Shown here one piece after another: positions 51,326-60,272 of a DNA stretch of 64,000 nt. The translations under genes were made by a program, and so were the position numbers. The DNA is from UBA1764 sp045642565 (GTDB taxonomy: Bacteria > Bacillota > Clostridia > Peptostreptococcales > Anaerovoracaceae). The stretch spans positions 1-64,000 of the forward strand of contig JAZUJE010000002.1 in NCBI GenBank assembly GCA_045642565.1, written 5' to 3'. Below the pieces are notes generated by a model. It was not told the origin of the DNA, did not search any database, and was given only the letters and a program-made list of their open reading frames with translations. The stretch's first letter is position 1; every line of letters begins with the position of its first letter.

Positions 51326-52351
51326 ATGAAGAAAAAAATCAGTATTATATTGATTATCACAATGTTGTTTACCTGCATTTTATGTGGGTGCGGAGAAGAA
51401 AAAGCCGAAGCTTTAGATTTAAGAGGAACCTGGAGCGACCTTAAGGACGGCACTCAAATGGCCGTAATTGACGATGACACAATCACAATCTACTGGGGCA
51501 ACGAAGATGCATCTTCCCTATACTGGTCCGGAACATATCAAGCTCCAACAGAAGCATCCGACAAATATTCTTGGGAATCACAAAACTATCATGATGTTAC
51601 AGATTACGAATTGCTGGCATCCGGAGATGACACAAAAACAATCACATATGAATCCGGATATTTAACATATGAAATGTCAGCTTTAGGAGTCACAAGCATC
51701 GTCAAACTCAGCCGCTCAGAAATAGTTGGACTGCAAACAAGAAAATCTGTAACATCCGAATACGATTGCCAAGATCTTAAATTAGTCGATAGCGGTTATT
51801 CATTCCATGTTGGTGACGATTTCGGAACAGTACAATACAGTGTAACGATTGAAAATCCAAACAAAGATGTTTCAGTTTTAAGCCCATCAGTAAAGACCAC
51901 GGTAAAATCTGCTAACGGATCAATTCTATCAACAGATGAATCAACGCTAACTTATATCGCAGCTAACGATACCATTCAGTATTCAAACGAAATATACTGG
52001 GACGGTGCCGAAACTCCGGCAACAGTAGAGTTGGAGGTCGTGACCGGCAAAGAATTTTCACCAAACACAGCAGAACATATTAAATCAACTGATATAGTAT
52101 TCTCAAATGTAAGTGAACGAAAAGGTGATTTCAGCAATACCATCACCGGAGAAATCACAAACAATTCAGCGATTGATTCATCATGCATTATGATTATCGC
52201 AGCCTATTACAAGGACGGCAAAATCGTAGGTGGTGCATATGGCTTTACAGATGAGCTTGCCGCCGGACAAACAACCGCATTTGAAATCTACGGAGATGAT
52301 TATGTCGGACAATACGACGAAGTAAAACTATTCGGAAATGACTGGTTGTAA
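51326..52351 (+). CDS. Lipoprotein with beta-rich domains
   Basis: 341 residues. A lipoprotein signal peptide ends in the lipobox LCGC (Cys about 22). Two beta-rich parts follow; the C-terminal one (about 210-341) has the FxLYD-like pattern GEITNNSAIDSSCIMIIAAY. It should be exported and lipid-anchored. Function unknown. Site AGAGGTG, operon with the XRE regulator. Confidence 0.8.
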   Translation: MKKKISIILIITMLFTCILCGCGEEKAEALDLRGTWSDLKDGTQMAVIDDDTITIYWGNEDASSLYWSGTYQAPTEASDKYSWESQNYHDVTDYELLASGDDTKTITYESGYLTYEMSALGVTSIVKLSRSEIVGLQTRKSVTSEYDCQDLKLVDSGYSFHVGDDFGTVQYSVTIENPNKDVSVLSPSVKTTVKSANGSILSTDESTLTYIAANDTIQYSNEIYWDGAETPATVELEVVTGKEFSPNTAEHIKSTDIVFSNVSERKGDFSNTITGEITNNSAIDSSCIMIIAAYYKDGKIVGGAYGFTDELAAGQTTAFEIYGDDYVGQYDEVKLFGNDWL

Positions 52352-52371
52352 AATTCTCTTATATCTACAAC

Positions 52372-52413
52372 AAATTCGCTTTAGTCACTTCTAAAAGTGA
52401 TTAAAGCGAATTT
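52372..52413 (+). terminator. Terminator of the lipoprotein gene
   Basis: AAATTCGCTTTA/TAAAGCGAATTT with inner TCACTT/AGTGAT, followed by TTTTATTTTTT. Confidence 0.85.
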
Positions 52414-52569
52414 TATTTTTTGCCATCCCTTCGCCAATGTTATATAATAATTACGCACAAAATAGCTCTGTGCAAACGCTTCGCGCGCATCGACCGAAAC
52501 AAACACAGCCGATCAGCCGAAATTCAACACAACAAATCGGCCACAATTCAACACCTCAAAGGACCCTTC

Positions 52570-53079
52570 ATGATACAAGTAATCATCGGAAATATAAGTA
52601 GCATAGGCGCAATGATTTGCGATTCGTACAGCGGAACACGCCACACCAGGCGCGACATACTTTTGGTGCAAACCTTCAGCCAGGTTTTTTATTTTATAAG
52701 CTTCATGATACTGAAGGGATACAGTGCCGCAGTCCAAAACGTTATCGCAATATTCAGAAACTTCATCGCGATGAAAGACGAGCCAAGCAAGAAACTTGCG
52801 GTACTACTGACAACCCTTCCCGCTGTCCTCGGACTCATCCTCAACAACCGCGGGCTCATGGGGCTGATTCCGGTCTTCGCAAACCTGCAATATTCAATCG
52901 TTATATTCAAATGCCCGAAAAACGAAAAAGCAATCAAACTCTCATTGATCATCAATTACCTCACGTTTTGCGTGTTCAACTTTTACATTCTAAACTTCGT
53001 TTCCGGAGTTGCCTGCATAATATCAGCCACAACAACCGCAATCTCCCTCTATGCATCGAAGAAAAACAAAGAGGCATAA
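52570..53079 (+). CDS. YgjV-like inner membrane protein
   Basis: 169 residues with about five to six hydrophobic helices. FRNFIAMKDEPSKK and NRGLMGLIPVFANLQYS are reminiscent of the YgjV family, whose function is unknown. I start at ATG 52570 with site AAAGGA; the frame is open further upstream without a better start. A decamer, AATTCAACAC, is repeated twice just before it. It ends at a strong terminator. Confidence 0.75.
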   Translation: MIQVIIGNISSIGAMICDSYSGTRHTRRDILLVQTFSQVFYFISFMILKGYSAAVQNVIAIFRNFIAMKDEPSKKLAVLLTTLPAVLGLILNNRGLMGLIPVFANLQYSIVIFKCPKNEKAIKLSLIINYLTFCVFNFYILNFVSGVACIISATTTAISLYASKKNKEA

Positions 53080-53084
53080 AAAAA

Positions 53085-53108
53085 CCGAGGACTCGCCTCG
53101 GATTTTTT
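53085..53108 (+). terminator. Bidirectional terminator between the YgjV-like and HicB genes
   Basis: CCGAGG-ACTCG-CCTCGG followed by A and T6; A-rich on the other side, so it works both ways. Confidence 0.85.
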
Positions 53109-53451
53109 ATTGCGCCAACTTATACAAAGCAAGCTGATTAAGTGATATCCCCTCAAGCTTAGCTTCCATAGCTAATTTTTTGTGAAGTGTTTTTGGAATA
53201 CGTAATACAAACTTTCCGCTAAAAGCCCCATCGTCTAAACAATCCGGAATGTGCTCGCCATTTGACAAAGCATCTTCTATCCAAAGCTCCATTGCTTCAT
53301 TCAGATTATTATACGCATCAATATATGTATCACCAACACTCATGCAACCATCTAATTCCAGTACACATGCGAAAAAATAAGAACCACTTTCATCCGTAAC
53401 AGGTTTGATTATTCTCGAATATGGTCTATTAATGTAATCTTGAACCTTCAT
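53107..53451 (-). CDS. HicB-family antitoxin-like protein (orphan)
   Basis: 114 residues. The N-terminal HicB fold (YFFACVLELDGCMSVGDTYI) is followed by a ribbon-helix-helix segment (KFVLRIPKTLHKKLAMEAKL). No HicA-type toxin lies on either side; instead a 26-codon frame overlaps its start. It may be a solitary regulator or the remnant of a module. Confidence 0.8.
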   Translation of the reverse strand: MKVQDYINRPYSRIIKPVTDESGSYFFACVLELDGCMSVGDTYIDAYNNLNEAMELWIEDALSNGEHIPDCLDDGAFSGKFVLRIPKTLHKKLAMEAKLEGISLNQLALYKLAQ

Positions 53452-53509
53452 TTTGCTCCCTCACCAAAGCCAAAACCATTTTTAAAAGTACTTTTTCAAT
53501 GTCTGGCAA
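53429..53509 (-). CDS. Possible 26-residue protein before the orphan HicB
   Basis: From TTG 53509, with GGAGGAG at good distance, the frame encodes a short helix (PDIEKVLLKMVLALVREQNE) and ends 23 bp inside hicB. Overlap and ribosome site suggest a translated, coupled frame. Function unknown. Confidence 0.4.
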   Translation of the reverse strand: MPDIEKVLLKMVLALVREQNEGSRLH

Positions 53510-53612
53510 ATCAACTCCTCCATATAATACTATATATGATACTATAATGCAAGATTTTTACATAATTTGTAATATATTATATATTACCAAAATTGTTATT
53601 TTTTGTCAATAA

Positions 53613-53708
53613 GCATCCAGCCTTGAAACAGGCGAAAAAGCAATCGAAGCCGGAATAAACTTCTCATCCGTACTTCAAGAAGCACTAAAAGCAAAACTAA
53701 AATTGTAA
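53613..53708 (+). pseudogene. C-terminal remnant of an antitoxin gene
   Basis: The frame right after a TAA reads ASSLETGEKAIEAGINFSSV then LQEALKAKLKL and stop. The GINFSxVLQEALKxKL ending is typical of the DNA-binding tail of HicB-like and related antitoxins. No start codon or upstream half exists. Confidence 0.5.
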
Positions 53709-53737
53709 TTGACATTTTTATCCAAATGCATTATTAT
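53709..53737 (+). promoter_or_regulatory. Strong promoter with no gene downstream
   Basis: TTGACA (53709-53714), 17-nt spacer, TATTAT (53732-53737). A terminator follows about 45 nt after the expected start. Confidence 0.7.
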
Positions 53738-53743
53738 GATATT

Positions 53744-53815
53744 GCATTAATTTGCATATGATAAGGTCTATAAACCACAATCGAAAAACCCCAAGGACGC
53801 CACCTTGGGGTTTTT
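53744..53815 (+). ncRNA. Candidate small RNA of about 70 nt
   Basis: A near-consensus promoter and a perfect 13-bp terminator (AAAAACCCCAAGG/CCTTGGGGTTTTT, 53784-53815) enclose about 40 nt with no ribosome site or start codon in a usable frame. The terminator is also usable by the convergent gene at 53883. The RNA itself is inferred. Confidence 0.45.
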
Positions 53816-53882
53816 CTTGCCTCTAAGCGAGCTACACTAGGCTATCGCCACTTATCCCTTCTATAGTATATTAAAAACGCTA

Positions 53883-54761
53883 CTATTCAGCAAGGTCTTT
53901 ATTAGAGACTTTTGATTTTAGCCTCTTTTTCAATTTTTCAATCTCTGTATGCCTACTAACATTATCAAGCAACAATTCAGCTAATAGGATTTGTTGATAC
54001 ATCTCATCATATGCAATTTCTATTTCATGATTGTCCATCGAAGCAATTTCCACATGATAATGTTTATAATCCTTGGTAATATTGTTATGTCTTATGTTTA
54101 GATTATTTGCCAAAAATGAAATATCATCTTCAAGATTACTATAAAGTTTCTGGAGCTCTGAAAGTCTGGGTTCTAAATTTAAAAATAAAGTTTCTACGAT
54201 AGTCCGTTTTTGTGTGACATCGCCTTTTAGTGATTTGTGATTATACTTTAATGTAGGTAAGGTCAATGTTGTAGGAAGAATTTCAACTACCGCCGTCACT
54301 TCAGATTTATTTTCTACCACAAAAGACCAATCATTCTTTTCATCATAATAGTACTTGTAATTAATATTCTCAATAGAATAATCGAGCAATTCTCTTAATG
54401 CTTTAAATTCATTAGTTTTTTCTATTGCCAGATTCTGTTGGCATATAGTTTCAATACAATTACACAAATTGATTGCTATTTCATACATCGAGATAATAGC
54501 GTCACTATTTCCTTGATATGCATCAACATAAGTTATGTCATACTTAACAGTATTCATAAAGTCATGAAAGTTTGTACAATGCAAGCGTCCTTTCCACTGC
54601 AAGAATAGTTCATTGTTTTTAAACATATCATCCAAAGTATAATAACATCCTCTATACTTTACCATGTTTCTTGCTAATATATATGTATTAATTCTTTGAA
54701 CATCAGCTTTTATATCTATAGAATTTTCACGTAAAACATCGAACACACTTTTCCTACTCAT
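53883..54761 (-). CDS. Hypothetical helical protein downstream of IetAS-like pair
   Basis: 292 residues, no recognised family. Mostly helical with coiled-coil parts (LEPRLSELQKLYSNLEDD; EIEKLKKRLKSKVSNK at the end). No signal peptide or catalytic motif. It is on the same strand 157 nt after the subtilisin-like gene, so it may be part of the same module or an independent gene. The ribosome site is weak (AGAGAGG at about 12 nt). Confidence 0.55.
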   Translation of the reverse strand: MSRKSVFDVLRENSIDIKADVQRINTYILARNMVKYRGCYYTLDDMFKNNELFLQWKGRLHCTNFHDFMNTVKYDITYVDAYQGNSDAIISMYEIAINLCNCIETICQQNLAIEKTNEFKALRELLDYSIENINYKYYYDEKNDWSFVVENKSEVTAVVEILPTTLTLPTLKYNHKSLKGDVTQKRTIVETLFLNLEPRLSELQKLYSNLEDDISFLANNLNIRHNNITKDYKHYHVEIASMDNHEIEIAYDEMYQQILLAELLLDNVSRHTEIEKLKKRLKSKVSNKDLAE

Positions 54762-54918
54762 TTATTTTTTTGTTCCTCTCTATATCACGTATTCAGTACA
54801 AACAATCTTTTATCATCAATTGCATAAAACCATTCATCAAAATAATCATTATATTTCCACTCTCGAATCTAATTTTATATTATTCAATTAAGACAAAAAC
54901 CTCAACATTAAAAGCTAA

Positions 54919-57141
54919 CTACTCTAATATTATTTCTTTCTCACTAGCATTGTAAATGTTAATCTGATTATCAATATCCAAAGGATTAACAATCCATTCC
55001 CTTGCCGAACACATTTGAATAAAATCATCAATACGATTTACAGCATCCATAGCTTTTAGCGTAATTACAATACCGAACTTTAATCCTCGACTGTTGCTTT
55101 TATTTCTGTCCTTAGTCTTAACTTCAATTCCCCACATTTTAGATGAATACAGCTTACGTGGGCGAGGCTTCTCTTTTAGCGGCTCACATATATGTTTAAT
55201 GTTATCCCACTTGCGAAACATCTTACGAGCGTCTTCTTCGTATAACTGACACCCTTCGGCGCCTTGATTATTCTTATCAATTGACACTATGCCATTGTCT
55301 GATACTCTTCCAAAATGTAAATCCATTTCTGTCGTCGTATAATCAACACCTTGATTGCGACAACATACTGGAAAATAAACCAGAGTTGCCTTGCCATAAT
55401 AAGGAAACTTATCATTTACTACTGGCACTGGCAAATTATAAGTATATGTTTCATATTCTTCAATCGTACCAGATAATACACATTTTATTTCATCGTTTTT
55501 CGTCATTAGTATATCATGTATATCAACTGGGACTATTCCATATCCAATAGAATCACTAACATTGCCATTAACATCCCAACCCGCAGCTGCATCTAGAATT
55601 AAAGCCTTGGCGAGTTCTCTATTTAATCCCATAACATTAATTAAATATGCCAGCTTTCGACACATCCAAGGCGCAGCAAACGAGGTCCCTGCAACAAAAG
55701 CTTCCCCTGTCGGACAACATGTTCGTATTCTTGTTTCCCAACTTCCATCTCCGCCATAATAAGAGACATCAGGTTTATGATAGAACGATAAAACAGGGCC
55801 CTTCCTTGTATACGACGCCGCTTTGTCAGTAAAATCAACAGAATTTACAACCAATGAATTCAGGGAATCTGCCGGAGCTCCAATTTTAGAGACATCTTCA
55901 GCCTCCTTATTTGTTCCTGCCACAACAAAAATTATGTCATATTCATTTTGTAATTTATCAAGTTCTGCCGCTTCAGGTGAAATATAGTTTTGATTAATTT
56001 CATTCCTTGAGCCAAGAGAAAGATTCCATACCTTAATGTCTCTATTCGTTGAAACTATTTGACGTATTTTTTTCATAAGTTCAAAAGAACTATATGACCC
56101 ACTAGGAGCAACTCCAAAATGTCTAACACGAAAACGACCACAATTATCTTGCAAATTAGGGTTAAAACTTGGGCCATCAACAATTATAGATGATACTTCT
56201 GTCCCGTGCTTATAATCATCTAAATGTATATTAATTTCTTTTGGCATCATATCGTGATATGTAACCCACTTCGACAGATAAGTATCTTTATAAAAAGGTG
56301 TGTCAATCACCCCAATTATTGGCTCGTTTGTCGGGTCTGGAATCTCAAGAATCCCTTGCTCGTTTATTGTAGAAGTGTCTACAGGGATATCCAATAAATT
56401 ATTTACACCCATTGCTATCAAATATGGCATCTTGGCGCGTAGTTTTTCATACTCAGCCTCTGTAAGACAAAAAGTTGAGTTATCAAGCTTTCTGTCCGAT
56501 GATATCATAACATCATATTGGGATAAGAGTCCTGCCATATCAGGTGATATATCATAAAAACAGACAATACTGTCTCCTTTTATAGGGTGCGTTGTATCAT
56601 CACATGATATTCTATTCAAAACTGAAGCATCTTTAATATATTGTAAAAGTTCAGAATGCTTCATTATTGATGTTGCATATTTGTTGGCGGCTATTTTTTC
56701 AGTCACTTCTGTTGTCGCTTCACCACCAAAATATTTATTAAGCACTGAAGCCGCAATACGAAGCCTTTCAGCCGAAGAATGCAATGAATTCAAAGAAACA
56801 AAATGAGTAAAAACGTGAACGTTTTTATGGTTCCCGTTTTCTTCAAGAGTTTCAAAACGAACACCCTTAATAGTATCATTTGGATTTTGATGCTTATCTT
56901 TTAAGATACGTTCGGCTCGTAAACTCTTTGGAACTATTCTATTGTAATGCAAAGCTACTAACGCACCGTTATTGACTAAATTGTCTTTCCAAAACCCATA
57001 TGCAGATTCTAAATCTTCAGCCAAGTCTTCAATATGTTTCGCTGTAATCTTTTTATCTTTTGGTAATTTAAAAGTACCAAATCCCGTTCTTGGATTTTTT
57101 CTGCTTTTGAATTCACCTTTTAACTGTAACACATTATTCAT
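54919..57141 (-). CDS. ietS: Subtilisin-like serine protease (IetS-like)
   Basis: About 740 residues. The S8 triad is complete: Asp in GVIDTPFY (about 284), His in YKHGTEVSSII (about 311) and Ser in GTSFAAPW (about 490). The first 200 residues are a non-secretory N-terminal domain, and there is no signal peptide, so it acts in the cytoplasm. A cytoplasmic subtilisin encoded 3' of an AAA ATPase with overlapping ends is the IetAS arrangement, first described in plasmid incompatibility and later as phage defence. The start at ATG 57141 overlaps the ATPase stop; ATG 57156 is an alternative. Confidence 0.85.
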   Translation of the reverse strand: MNNVLQLKGEFKSRKNPRTGFGTFKLPKDKKITAKHIEDLAEDLESAYGFWKDNLVNNGALVALHYNRIVPKSLRAERILKDKHQNPNDTIKGVRFETLEENGNHKNVHVFTHFVSLNSLHSSAERLRIAASVLNKYFGGEATTEVTEKIAANKYATSIMKHSELLQYIKDASVLNRISCDDTTHPIKGDSIVCFYDISPDMAGLLSQYDVMISSDRKLDNSTFCLTEAEYEKLRAKMPYLIAMGVNNLLDIPVDTSTINEQGILEIPDPTNEPIIGVIDTPFYKDTYLSKWVTYHDMMPKEINIHLDDYKHGTEVSSIIVDGPSFNPNLQDNCGRFRVRHFGVAPSGSYSSFELMKKIRQIVSTNRDIKVWNLSLGSRNEINQNYISPEAAELDKLQNEYDIIFVVAGTNKEAEDVSKIGAPADSLNSLVVNSVDFTDKAASYTRKGPVLSFYHKPDVSYYGGDGSWETRIRTCCPTGEAFVAGTSFAAPWMCRKLAYLINVMGLNRELAKALILDAAAGWDVNGNVSDSIGYGIVPVDIHDILMTKNDEIKCVLSGTIEEYETYTYNLPVPVVNDKFPYYGKATLVYFPVCCRNQGVDYTTTEMDLHFGRVSDNGIVSIDKNNQGAEGCQLYEEDARKMFRKWDNIKHICEPLKEKPRPRKLYSSKMWGIEVKTKDRNKSNSRGLKFGIVITLKAMDAVNRIDDFIQMCSAREWIVNPLDIDNQINIYNASEKEIILE

Positions 57142-58183
57142 TAGTCTTTTTACCATTAATTGTTCTTGATACCGTGCTTTTAGAACTATTCATTAAAATT
57201 GCTATTTCTCGCATTGTAAATTTCTGCTCTCGTAAAATTTCAATATCACAAGGCTTCTGTTCGGTTACAATTCTATACAATCTTCTAAAATAATCTGTAC
57301 CGTCGTTAGGATCGCTAAAAGCTACAGCAGTCTTAATGATATGTATTAAATCGCCTGGATATGGCAAAGGGGTCTTAAGCGATAATATTTTTTTGAATAA
57401 CCTTATATCCCTATTGGCTAATTTGAATTTTTGTAGCATACTATCAAGTATATTCTCAGCAACTACTAATAAATCTTCATTGCTGTAACGATCAAAATTG
57501 ATTGTGTGATCAAAACGTCTTAAGATTGCCTTATCAAATAATTTATACAAATTCGTTGTGGCAATAATCACAATTTTGCTGTTTAAAGAATCAAAACCTT
57601 TTAGCAACTCTGTAGTTGCTCGGCCCATCTCTCTAACATCATTCGAGTCCGTCCTACTTAATGCAAGTGCATCAAGTTCATCAAACAGTATTAGTGTTCT
57701 ATTGGGATTAGAAAAACTATTTATTTCCTCAAACAATTCAGCAATGTTCTTTTGTGTTTGGCCCAATTTACTGTCCACTACAGAAGCAAAATTAACAACA
57801 TACATTTCACGTCCTAAAATTCTTGCAAGTTGTCTCGTTGCCTCAGTTTTTCCTGTCCCCGGAGACCCAATAAAGAGAAACCTATTAACTCCAATATCAT
57901 GATTAATTGCATTAAGGATGCCAAGTAAATCGCTCGTTATTTCATCCGGCAACCATAAGTTAAAACCAGTTGTATCTTTCTGTTCAAGAAACCTTAATTT
58001 CAAAGTGTGCTCTTGTGGAATAAAAACATTTGTATCAGCCAGTAAAGAAACTATATAATGCGCCAGTTCATAATCCCCATTTTCTTCAAATTCTTTAGCA
58101 ATTGAATATGATAAGTCTCTGAATGCTACATTATTATTTTCTGAATGAAATCTAATTAAATCAACCAAATCTCTTTTTTTCAT
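57134..58183 (-). CDS. ietA: AAA ATPase (IetA-like) with C-terminal HTH
   Basis: About 349 residues from ATG 58183 (site GAGGT; the frame is open to 58210). A short helical N-terminal domain precedes an AAA+ module with Walker A GSPGTGKTE (about 111-119), Walker B LILFDELDAL (about 170-179) and arginine-finger region RRFDHTI. The last 30 residues (FTMREIAILMNSSKSTVSRT) read as a helix-turn-helix, which I do not expect in IetA and which could bind DNA or the protease. It overlaps ietS by 8 bp. Confidence 0.85.
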   Translation of the reverse strand: MKKRDLVDLIRFHSENNNVAFRDLSYSIAKEFEENGDYELAHYIVSLLADTNVFIPQEHTLKLRFLEQKDTTGFNLWLPDEITSDLLGILNAINHDIGVNRFLFIGSPGTGKTEATRQLARILGREMYVVNFASVVDSKLGQTQKNIAELFEEINSFSNPNRTLILFDELDALALSRTDSNDVREMGRATTELLKGFDSLNSKIVIIATTNLYKLFDKAILRRFDHTINFDRYSNEDLLVVAENILDSMLQKFKLANRDIRLFKKILSLKTPLPYPGDLIHIIKTAVAFSDPNDGTDYFRRLYRIVTEQKPCDIEILREQKFTMREIAILMNSSKSTVSRTINGKKTNE

Positions 58184-58405
58184 TTTATCTACCTCGCAAT
58201 CATTATACACCTTGGGACATTTTTTTTCAATATGAAACTTATTTAAGTATTTATAGGTTTTGCTTTGTACTGATAGTTTTCACCCAAAATAGCAACCCAC
58301 CCCTCTCTTTCTATCCCCTTAACATTATACATTTACTCAGCCTAAGCGCCGCCACAAGCACCTATACACAGAAATATGTAAATTCCTGTAATATATCCCC
58401 AGATT

Positions 58406-58470
58406 ACCGCTTGGCGGTGGTTGCCTCCTCTCGGAAGATCTTTCGGGATTAGAAGAAAGGAGTTGATATT
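58406..58470 (+). promoter_or_regulatory. Hairpin-rich leader of the small holin-like gene
   Basis: ACCGC-TTG-GCGGT hairpin at 58406-58418, followed by GGTTGCCTCC and an AAAGGAG ribosome site. GGCGGTGG here is complementary to the GCCACCG stem downstream of the gene, which could allow RNA pairing. Confidence 0.45.
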
Positions 58471-58566
58471 ATGGAAGTCACACTTGATATGCTCTTTGAG
58501 TACACCATGGTTCTTCTCGGCTTGGCCACATTTCTAGTAATGTGGTTCACAAACCGCAAAAAATAA
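58471..58566 (+). CDS. Putative holin-like toxin (small hydrophobic peptide)
   Basis: 31 residues: MEVTLDMLFEYTMVLLGLAT then FLVMWFTNRKK. One membrane helix with a short acidic head and a basic tail matches the small holin-like (Hol-Tox) and Fst-type peptides of Firmicutes, which damage the membrane and are often paired with an antisense RNA. Excellent AAAGGAG site at 8 nt. Inverted repeats flank it on both sides. Confidence 0.65.
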   Translation: MEVTLDMLFEYTMVLLGLATFLVMWFTNRKK

Positions 58567-58571
58567 AATCA

Positions 58572-58631
58572 GCCACCGAGTAATCGGTGGCATGATAGAC
58601 TAGACAATCATCGCCCTGAATAAGCGGTGAT
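58572..58631 (+). terminator. Two hairpins after the holin-like gene
   Basis: GCCACCG/CGGTGGC (58572-58591) and ATCATCGC/GCGGTGAT (58607-58631), the latter with a short T tract. Likely terminator plus antisense-related structure. Confidence 0.55.
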
Positions 58632-58799
58632 CTTTAATACAATTGTATCACTTTATTTTAATCTTTCAACTATGATTTAATTATCTCCCGCCGGAGCTTT
58701 CACTCGCCAAAATATCATACAGCGGAATCAAATTATTTCTCACTGCGCGGTCAGAGGAAATATAATAAATGATACCGCACACAGCAACATCCTAAAGCT

Positions 58800-60197
58800 C
58801 TATCTAACAAGCTCTTTTATTTTTTGAATCCCCAATCGGAACATATCTTGTATCGAAAGATTTAACTCCTTCATAACATCACGCATCCATTTCCAACCAT
58901 TATATGAAGCTTCTACAATTAATCTCACTAAAATCAAAATTCTCAAAGACATATCAAACTGTAGTGATAATATCAAGCAAAGCACAACAGTAATAATACT
59001 ACTTATTAAAACAGCTTTAACATAAGGAAGTTTAGTGCTTGTAGAAATATATGTAGTAAACGTTGCCCTATTATTTTCTATAACTAATGCTAAAACGAGC
59101 AACACTAAATCTAACGTTCCAAGCAAACGTTTCCCCTCTGAAAATAATGATAAAATAGTTGGCCCAAGTATTAATAAACCAGCAACTCCCAACATGTATA
59201 ATGCCCATTGAATTACCATGCTGGCAGACAATAATTCTTTTTGGATTTTTGTATTTCCGCTTGCACGGCAAATATTAATTTCAGGTAAAACAGAATTGAA
59301 GAAAACTCCCGAAATTGTAATGATTACTGAAATAAGTTGTACGCTTAAACCATATTTTGCAGATATCTCAAGTCCGTATACAGATGCAATTATCATTTGG
59401 AATGCTTGAGCAACAAATTGTGAAGATACTGCCACTGCACCAAAGCGCATAGATGTTGAAAAAATTGTTTTTTGCAAAGCTTTGTCTTCAACTTTATGTG
59501 GCGGATTATAGTTTTCAGATCCAATCTTTACTAAACAATATCGCATAGCAACAAACCTGAGTACAATTCCCGAAACTAAATATGCCACTGTTAATGACCA
59601 CAACTTTAATCCTAAAATGAGTCCAATAAAAGATATTATAATCTGAAAAGACTTGGCAATTACATTACATTTTTGTCCTTCAGCAGTACACCCTAATCCA
59701 CGTAATATAGAAACCCAATACGAAAATAAATTGTCGATTGATATTGCTACGCTGTAAATTGCCCAGTTAACTAATACATATCTTGAAGGAAGATCTTCTA
59801 ATATTGTAGAAATATATAAAGTTCCCGGGCCTAACGCTAATATAGCAACAATGATAGAAACAAAAAGATATATTTTGCGAGATAACGCAATAACACTATT
59901 TAATAAAGTGAAATTTGTTTTTTCAATGTTTAATGCTTTATCATCAAAATCCGATTCAGTAATACTAGAGCCACCCCATACTCTACCTATAAATCTCATA
60001 ATGCATGGTGAAAATCCAAAATTAACAAGCTGAATAACCGTGCTTGCACTAGCAAAGGCGTACCACATCCCAAGCTCGTTTTCCGGAAGAAATGCTAAAA
60101 TCAATGGTAACAAAAAAAGATTTGTGCCAAAATTAAAAGCTGTACCTAAATAGCCCCACACTATATTACTTTTTGTTGTATCTTTTGAACCTTTCAT
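58800..60197 (-). CDS. Polysaccharide flippase (Wzx/MATE-type)
   Basis: 465 residues with about 12 membrane helices, beginning STKSNIVWG-like (MKGSKDTTKSNIVWGYLGTA), the typical start of oligosaccharide-repeat-unit flippases. It would move lipid-linked sugar units across the membrane. A cytoplasmic charged loop near residues 85-95 (ESDFDDKALNIEKTNF) and a short amphipathic C-terminal helix (DMFRLGIQKIKELV). It lies downstream of three sugar genes on the same strand. Confidence 0.85.
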   Translation of the reverse strand: MKGSKDTTKSNIVWGYLGTAFNFGTNLFLLPLILAFLPENELGMWYAFASASTVIQLVNFGFSPCIMRFIGRVWGGSSITESDFDDKALNIEKTNFTLLNSVIALSRKIYLFVSIIVAILALGPGTLYISTILEDLPSRYVLVNWAIYSVAISIDNLFSYWVSILRGLGCTAEGQKCNVIAKSFQIIISFIGLILGLKLWSLTVAYLVSGIVLRFVAMRYCLVKIGSENYNPPHKVEDKALQKTIFSTSMRFGAVAVSSQFVAQAFQMIIASVYGLEISAKYGLSVQLISVIITISGVFFNSVLPEINICRASGNTKIQKELLSASMVIQWALYMLGVAGLLILGPTILSLFSEGKRLLGTLDLVLLVLALVIENNRATFTTYISTSTKLPYVKAVLISSIITVVLCLILSLQFDMSLRILILVRLIVEASYNGWKWMRDVMKELNLSIQDMFRLGIQKIKELVR

Positions 60198-60272
60198 TTA
60201 CTAAAGTTATCTCCAACTCGCTTCGCAAGCTATTTTTTAGTGTATTTGCATCAGAATCCCAATATTTTTCTT

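Noticed and set aside
52617..53141. 174-codon plus-strand frame over the YgjV-like gene
   Set aside because: Arg/Gln/Pro-rich out-of-frame translation of the membrane protein; runs across the terminator.
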